Assembly: GCA_902776305.1 (NCBI GenBank)
Contig: CACYPS010000025.1
Span: forward strand, 1-64,000
Reading direction: 5' to 3'
Length of the DNA stretch: 64,000 nt
From: an uncultured Lachnospiraceae bacterium
GTDB taxonomy: Bacteria; Bacillota; Clostridia; Lachnospirales; Lachnospiraceae
Position 1 is the stretch's first letter. Each line of letters opens with the position of its first letter. A program made the translations under genes and the position numbers. Positions 59,367 through 64,000 of the stretch are shown one piece after another. Under the pieces are notes generated by a model. The model was not told the origin of the DNA, made no database searches, and worked only from the letters and a program-made list of their open reading frames with translations.

Positions 59367-59594
59367 ACTTATCCTCCGGTGTTAACTAGTTACAAATGTT
59401 ATGATAAGGTCGCCAAAAATCGATTACGGATTGTTCCGTGCTTACGCACTCCCGCAATCCCGTTATTCCGGACGCTCACACATGCGTCCGTTTTCTATTA
59501 ATCTGTATCGGATCGAGAATCTCCGTCTAAGACGGCTGCAAAGCAGCGACAAGCATCCTCTCCATGCAAATCCGTTATCAGCAAGATACGAAGT

Positions 59595-60650
59595 CTAAAT
59601 TCCCCGTACCATCGCCGACAGATTCTCCATCGCCTCATCGGGCGAAAGCCCGTACCTCACGCACTCGATTGCCGCTGTCAGCGCCGCATCCTGTACCTCC
59701 TTGACATAGAGATAACGGTACATGACCGCGATGGAATTCGGATATTTCCTGGCTTCCACCTCAAGGACATGCCGCCCGACATATTCATACAGGTCACCGA
59801 GATTCTGCGGACCGAACTCCGTATAGCGCCTGCCGTAGAAGGTCTTATCGAGGGCCGTCCGGAAAGCTTCCTCCGTTTCGGCCTCCACCATTTCCCGAAT
59901 GTTCTGACTACTGAGCTTGTAGAGAATCGGGATCGTCAAAGCGTACGTATCGGCTTCGGACATGTGAAAATTCTGACGTGCCCGATGGATGTACCAGATA
60001 TTCAGAAGGTCGAACTTGGTCCCAAAGCCGCTGGCGATCACTTCGCAGCCCTCCTTAGAGAACAGCTTCTTCCGGTTGTTCCACATAGTCCTGAAGTGAT
60101 ACATATCGAGAGCGGTCTCATAGTCGAACAGCTGGGCTTCCGGATTTTCATGCACCTTTGACAGGACCGGGTAATACTCGGTACCCTTCAGGGCTTCCAG
60201 CGTAGACTCGACCGTGGTCGAGTGGAAGAGGGCATCCATGTCGAGAGGCGTGTATTTGTCATAGAACCACCTGTACAGATAGACGTTCGGATTCGGGGTC
60301 TTCCCGATGAATGCATAGCTCAGGCACGTCTTGAGATATTTGATCGCGTACCTTCTCGCATATTCCCTCAGAAATTTCTTCTGGTCTTCGTTGCAGAAAT
60401 GGTATATCTTGGCATAATCCTCGTAGACCGAGTTGCCGAGCAGAAATTCGACATTGCCGCGATGAAGCTCCGCCTCACCCATGCGCTCGAACTCCGCCCT
60501 GTAGCACGGATATCTCCGAAGATAGTTGATGATCGCCGGCACATCAGGCAGCGAGACGATCTCCCGGAATCCTTCCTCCGATATGAAGTTTTTTTGCATC
60601 GCACGGATCTTGGTATTAACTCCGCTGAATGCAAGTAAACCGTTCATCAT
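59595..60650 (-). CDS. ntpC: V-type ATPase subunit C (d-type collar)
   Basis: 351 aa, all-helical. GVNTKIRAMQKNFISEEGFREI near the N-terminus and YRFLYVKEVQ-like YRYLYVKEVQDAALTAAIECV at the C-terminus match the collar subunit joining the rotor ring and central stalk. It overlaps the upstream gene by 4 bp. Confidence 0.92.
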   Translation of the reverse strand: MMNGLLAFSGVNTKIRAMQKNFISEEGFREIVSLPDVPAIINYLRRYPCYRAEFERMGEAELHRGNVEFLLGNSVYEDYAKIYHFCNEDQKKFLREYARRYAIKYLKTCLSYAFIGKTPNPNVYLYRWFYDKYTPLDMDALFHSTTVESTLEALKGTEYYPVLSKVHENPEAQLFDYETALDMYHFRTMWNNRKKLFSKEGCEVIASGFGTKFDLLNIWYIHRARQNFHMSEADTYALTIPILYKLSSQNIREMVEAETEEAFRTALDKTFYGRRYTEFGPQNLGDLYEYVGRHVLEVEARKYPNSIAVMYRYLYVKEVQDAALTAAIECVRYGLSPDEAMENLSAMVRGI

Positions 60651-60967
60651 TCATTTGCCTCCAGGATACGGCCGACAATTTCATCCGCACGTTTATCGGT
60701 CTGTTCTGCGTAATTCTTCTCTATGAATGCGAGTGATGTCTCCATATCGGCCTCAAGTCTCGCAATCTCTTCTGCGTTCTCTCTCTCGAGTTTGTTCCGA
60801 ATCTCCTTAAGCTCGCGCTCAGATTGCTCATCGAGCTCCCGGTCATATGCTTGCGTCTTCGCCCGGTACTCTTCAGCAAGTTTTTCCTGCTCTTTCCCGG
60901 CATCGGCAAGGATGGAGCGGGCAGCAAGATCAATGTCAGCAAGTTTCTTTATGACGGTACTGTCCAA
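60647..60967 (-). CDS. V-type ATPase G/H-like coiled-coil subunit
   Basis: 106 aa, almost entirely one charged coiled coil (KEQEKLAEEYRAKTQAYDRE). It pairs with subunit E in the outer stalk; names differ (NtpF, AhaH, G). The start is TTG after GGAGGAATCGATT. First gene of the cluster, so the ATPase promoter lies in 60968-61135. Confidence 0.8.
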   Translation of the reverse strand: MDSTVIKKLADIDLAARSILADAGKEQEKLAEEYRAKTQAYDRELDEQSERELKEIRNKLERENAEEIARLEADMETSLAFIEKNYAEQTDKRADEIVGRILEANE

Positions 60968-61035
60968 ATCGATTCCTCCTCTCCGTTAATTGTTCAATAA
61001 GCTCTATTTTACTCTCACTTTACAAAAAGTAAATG

Positions 61036-61080
61036 ATTACAGTGCCAAAAGTACTATTCCGGCACCAGGCCTGCGACCTG
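61036..61080. repeat. Dispersed hairpin repeat, family R5, copy 2
   Basis: GATTACAGTGCCAAAAGT, then CCGGCACCAGG, related to 11344-11388. Confidence 0.4.
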
Positions 61081-61097
61081 ATCAGCAAATCAAAAAA

Positions 61098-61130
61098 GAA
61101 AGAGGCTGCCACATCGGCAGCCTGATCTGT
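61098..61130 (-). terminator. Intrinsic terminator of the foldase gene
   Basis: AGGCTGCC and GGCAGCCT stem with a short loop, T-rich on the minus strand (CTTTCTTTTTT). Confidence 0.75.
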
Positions 61131-61135
61131 GCTTA

Positions 61136-62449
61136 TTATTTATCTGTTGATGAATCAGCTGCAGACTCATCTACCACGGACTCACCCGCTACAGACTCAT
61201 CTGTCACAGACGAATCTGCAACCTCTGCCGCTGCGGAGTCCGCAGTTGTCTCATCAGCGAGAGATTCATCAGCTGTCGATACATCCGCCACGGACTCATC
61301 CTGTCCGAGCGTGAACGCTGCGGAGTCTGTGATCAGCAGTGTCGCCATGACTTTATCATCGACCTTGATATCAGCTTCTTTTTTCCACTTATCGATCAGA
61401 TTATTGTAAGCTTCTGTCTTACGGTCTTTGACGATTTGTTCCTTCTTGGCTTCCGTCTCGTCCTTCGCAAACGTCTTATCAACGCGGAACACGTAGTAAT
61501 GTGTGTCCGACTCGATGACTTTATCACAGACCTCACCGTCTTTCAGCTCGGCTGCGGCCTCGACCACGCCGGCGTCGAGAGTCGTGTCTGTCGGATCATT
61601 TGTCGTGAACTGGCCGGACGCTGCTGTAAGAGTGTCATCGTATTTTGCCGCAATCGCTGTCATGTCTGCCTCTGCGGCATTGTCAGAGGCTTTGAGGTCA
61701 GCGAGAATCTTTTCGGCATTTTCTTTGACCTCTTTATTGGCTGCCTCAAGCTTTTCGGCCTTCGCCTCCTCGGATACAGACTCATCGGACAGGGATTCAT
61801 CCGATACAGACTCGTCGGATACGGATTCATCCGCTGCGGATTCATCTGCCGCCAGATCTTCCTCCGTCTTCTTGGCGAGGGAGAGATATGTAACGGTCGT
61901 CTGCTGTGCCTCATCGTCGGAAACTTCCGTGTCGACATCCTTGGCCATCGGCTCTCTCATCATATCCTGAATGGTCTGAAGCTCGAGCAGGTACACAACA
62001 TCTTCCTTGGATGCGCCGATCTGAGCACGGACCTTCTCATCGTTCTCATCGATATAAGCCTGGGCGATCTTTTCGATCTCAGCCTTCTTCTCATCGTCGA
62101 GTGCCACATCATATTCCTCTGCATGCTGCTTGATCAGCACAAGCTCCTCGATGTTCTCAAGAACACTCTCCTTGATCTGATCGCCGTAAGTCTTCTCGGT
62201 AGACTCATCCATGACCTGGTCAAAAATCTGAGTCGTTCCGAAATACTGACTGTACATCTGATACATATAAGCCTGCTGAAATCTGGCCTGAAAGCTTACT
62301 GCACCGAGGCTTACCGCCTCATCGTTGATCGTGACGGCTGTCTTTGTACCGTCGATCTTTGCATCCTTATTTCCGCAGCCTGCGAGCATGGAAACACCCA
62401 TCGCTGCGGTGAGACCGGCTGCCGCGAATTTTTTCCATAGACTTTTCAT
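61136..62449 (-). CDS. PrsA-like foldase / SurA-N-type lipoprotein
   Basis: 437 aa. Lipoprotein signal with lipobox SMLAGC (about 20-25), then a helical SurA-N-like chaperone domain (about 40-190) and a peptidyl-prolyl-isomerase-like region (about 270-345, GQFTTNDPTD.. GEVCDKVIESDTHYYVFRVD). Two low-complexity S/D/E/A blocks (about 200-225 with SDESVSDES repeats, and 380-437) interrupt and end it. It should help exported proteins fold at the outer membrane face. The catalytic parvulin core is hard to confirm by eye. Confidence 0.75.
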   Translation of the reverse strand: MKSLWKKFAAAGLTAAMGVSMLAGCGNKDAKIDGTKTAVTINDEAVSLGAVSFQARFQQAYMYQMYSQYFGTTQIFDQVMDESTEKTYGDQIKESVLENIEELVLIKQHAEEYDVALDDEKKAEIEKIAQAYIDENDEKVRAQIGASKEDVVYLLELQTIQDMMREPMAKDVDTEVSDDEAQQTTVTYLSLAKKTEEDLAADESAADESVSDESVSDESLSDESVSEEAKAEKLEAANKEVKENAEKILADLKASDNAAEADMTAIAAKYDDTLTAASGQFTTNDPTDTTLDAGVVEAAAELKDGEVCDKVIESDTHYYVFRVDKTFAKDETEAKKEQIVKDRKTEAYNNLIDKWKKEADIKVDDKVMATLLITDSAAFTLGQDESVADVSTADESLADETTADSAAAEVADSSVTDESVAGESVVDESAADSSTDK

Positions 62450-62499
62450 AATAATCTCCGTTCTTTCTTATGATACTTATCTACCTATTCAAAGTTACT

Positions 62500-62566
62500 C
62501 AAACTTCCCGCTTCATATCTACAATACAGTCGATATCATTAAAAATGCAATCGGGAAGTTTTAGTA
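62500..62566 (+). repeat. R4 hairpin repeat, copy d
   Basis: AAACTTCCCG and CGGGAAGTTT arms with a loop of about 45 bases, between mfd and the foldase gene. Its position after mfd on the minus strand would let it terminate mfd. Confidence 0.6.
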
Positions 62567-62591
62567 AGTCAAAAACCATCGAATCCCTATT

Positions 62592-64000
62592 CTATACGCT
62601 TTTTACCGTTGAAGCAAGTTCTGTTGTAAATCTTTTAAGATTCTCTATCATTTCAACATTACCTGTGGGGCCGTTATAGAGGAAATAAGCGCCCGTAGGA
62701 CTCGGATGTACAGTGAACATACCCGCAAATGAACCCACGATCCGCCCGAGCTGCATCGTGTCAAATGTCGGCTCAGGTCTCACCGTAAGCCTCACCTCCC
62801 GGGACCTCTGTTTGATCTCCACTATGGAGGCAGCGTGAGCCGAGGCTTTCAGCTCCGCGATGAGAAGCAGGTTCCGTACCGTCCTTGGCAGCTCGCCGAA
62901 GCGGTCCATCAGCTCATCGGAGATCTCGTCGTTGTCCCTCTCGTTCTCGATCGCCGCGATCTTCTTGTAGAAATCGAGCTTCTGGAACTCGTCCGTAATA
63001 TAGGTATCCGGAATATAGGCGTCAACATTGATATCGACGACTGTCTCAAATGTCGACTCTTCCTGCACCAACCCTTTTTCCTCCTTGACAGCCAGGGCAA
63101 GCATCTTGCAGTAGAGATCATACCCGACAAGATCCATGTGGCCCGACTGCTCCTTTCCGAGCAGATCTCCCGCACCGCGGATCTCGAGGTCCCGCATTGC
63201 GATCTTGAATCCGGAACCGAGTTCCGTAAATTCGCGGATTGCCGCCAGACGTTTTTCCGCAACTTCTTTCAGCTGCTTGTCCCTGCGGTACATCAGGAAA
63301 GCGTAAGCTGTTCTGTTGGAGCGGCCGACTCTGCCCCGGAGCTGATACAGCTGGGAGAGGCCCATGCGGTCGGCATCGTGGATGATAATGGTGTTGGCAT
63401 TTGAAATATCCAGTCCCGTCTCGATGATCGTCGTGGTGACCAGAACATCGATCTCTCCGTTTATGAAGTCGAACATAATGTCCTCAAGCTGACGCTTGTT
63501 CATCTGGCCGTCGGCAAATGCAACATTTGCCTCAGGAACCAGATTCTGAATACGTGAGGACATATCGGCAATATCGCGGACCCGGTTATATACATAGTAG
63601 ACCTGCCCGCCGCGGGCCATCTCTCTGCAGATGGCTTCACGGACCATCTCCTGATTGAACTCCATGACGTAAGTCTGAATCGGGACCCGGTCCTGAGGCG
63701 GCTCTTCGAGGACCGTCATGTCGCGGATACCTACAAGACTCATGTGCAGAGTCCGCGGGATCGGCGTAGCCGTGAGCGTCAGCGCATCTACATTTTTGCG
63801 GAGATTTTTGATCTTCTCCTTATGCGTCACGCCAAAGCGCTGTTCCTCATCGATGATGAGCAAGCCGAGATCTTTGAACTCAACGTCTTTCGAGAGCAGG
63901 CGATGCGTACCGATCACGATATCCACAAGCCCCTTCTTCAGATCTTTAATGGTCTGTTTGATCTGGGCAGCCGAGCAGAACCGGCAGAGCAGGGCTATAT
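62592..64000 (-). CDS. mfd: Transcription-repair coupling factor Mfd, C-terminal part
   Basis: The last 469 codons; the frame is open to the right edge ([19 protein letters not shown] before the first internal ATG), so the gene starts outside. It includes the translocase motifs [15 protein letters not shown] (box II), [13 protein letters not shown] (box III), [10 protein letters not shown] and [16 protein letters not shown] (box VI), followed by the C-terminal UvrA-interaction-masking domain. Mfd removes stalled RNA polymerase and recruits UvrA. Confidence 0.96.
   Translation of the reverse strand, partial: IALLCRFCSAAQIKQTIKDLKKGLVDIVIGTHRLLSKDVEFKDLGLLIIDEEQRFGVTHKEKIKNLRKNVDALTLTATPIPRTLHMSLVGIRDMTVLEEPPQDRVPIQTYVMEFNQEMVREAICREMARGGQVYYVYNRVRDIADMSSRIQNLVPEANVAFADGQMNKRQLEDIMFDFINGEIDVLVTTTIIETGLDISNANTIIIHDADRMGLSQLYQLRGRVGRSNRTAYAFLMYRRDKQLKEVAEKRLAAIREFTELGSGFKIAMRDLEIRGAGDLLGKEQSGHMDLVGYDLYCKMLALAVKEEKGLVQEESTFETVVDINVDAYIPDTYITDEFQKLDFYKKIAAIENERDNDEISDELMDRFGELPRTVRNLLLIAELKASAHAASIVEIKQRSREVRLTVRPEPTFDTMQLGRIVGSFAGMFTVHPSPTGAYFLYNGPTGNVEMIENLKRFTTELASTVKSV

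Overview
The window reads as the chromosome of an anaerobic gut-type Firmicute, most likely a Lachnospiraceae-like Clostridium. This is inferred from the class II galT, the V-type ATPase cluster, Gram-positive ribosome-binding sites, MsmE/RbsB-type lipoprotein sugar binders and a PrsA-like foldase beside mfd. No rRNA or other species marker is present, so the genus is open.

Layout. 1-3.4 kb: a BAAT-like hydrolase, a small heat-shock protein with a thermometer-like leader, and a tartrate/D-malate dehydrogenase family enzyme. 3.6-11.7 kb: a minus-strand catabolic locus with a ribose-type ABC importer (binder, permease, ATPase, second permease), an amidohydrolase, a cyclase-family hydrolase, a ketopantoate-reductase-family dehydrogenase and a separate cupin gene. 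11.9-13.9 kb: a VanX-like dipeptidase and a 5'-nucleotidase relic. 14-21 kb: a sucrose/fructan locus (GH32, LacI regulator, MalFG-type permeases, binder, YesL-like protein) with a promoter and two matching palindromic operators. 21.4-22.2 kb: an alpha/beta hydrolase.

22.4-40.4 kb is an 18-kb island in the 3' half of a tRNA-Lys(CTT) gene, bounded by a 50-bp identical direct repeat. It looks stranded: only the C-terminal end of a tyrosine integrase remains, and topoisomerase, relaxase and ParA genes are truncated. Its cargo is defence-like: a Fic protein, a membrane J-domain protein, a type III restriction-modification pair, an Abi_2/HEPN protein and an Xre plus HipA-like kinase array. Two signals stand out. 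First, a consensus promoter overlaps the 3' end of the abi gene and would drive a structured RNA of about 105 nt ending in a terminator, matching an RNA-controlled HEPN toxin (AbiF-like). Second, a 72-79-bp repeat copied from the xre 3' end, carrying a GTGCCAT-N2-ATGGCAC palindrome, precedes each module of the HipA-like array; a 38-nt palindrome with the same core lies 11 kb away.

40.6-50.9 kb: a membrane protein and a GT2 glycosyltransferase, thioredoxin (with a repeat-derived C-terminus), trmB, the Leloir genes galK-galT-galE, and trxB. 51.5-61 kb: a V-type ATPase cluster read G/H-C-I-K-F-E-A-B-D on the minus strand. 61.1-64 kb: a foldase lipoprotein and the C-terminal part of mfd, which runs off the right edge.

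The backbone intergenic regions are unusually rich in repeats: several dispersed families, a 44-bp tandem array between galT and galE, a 67-bp array extending the ntpD 3' end, and two long palindromic elements. All calls come from reading the sequence; no database search was run.
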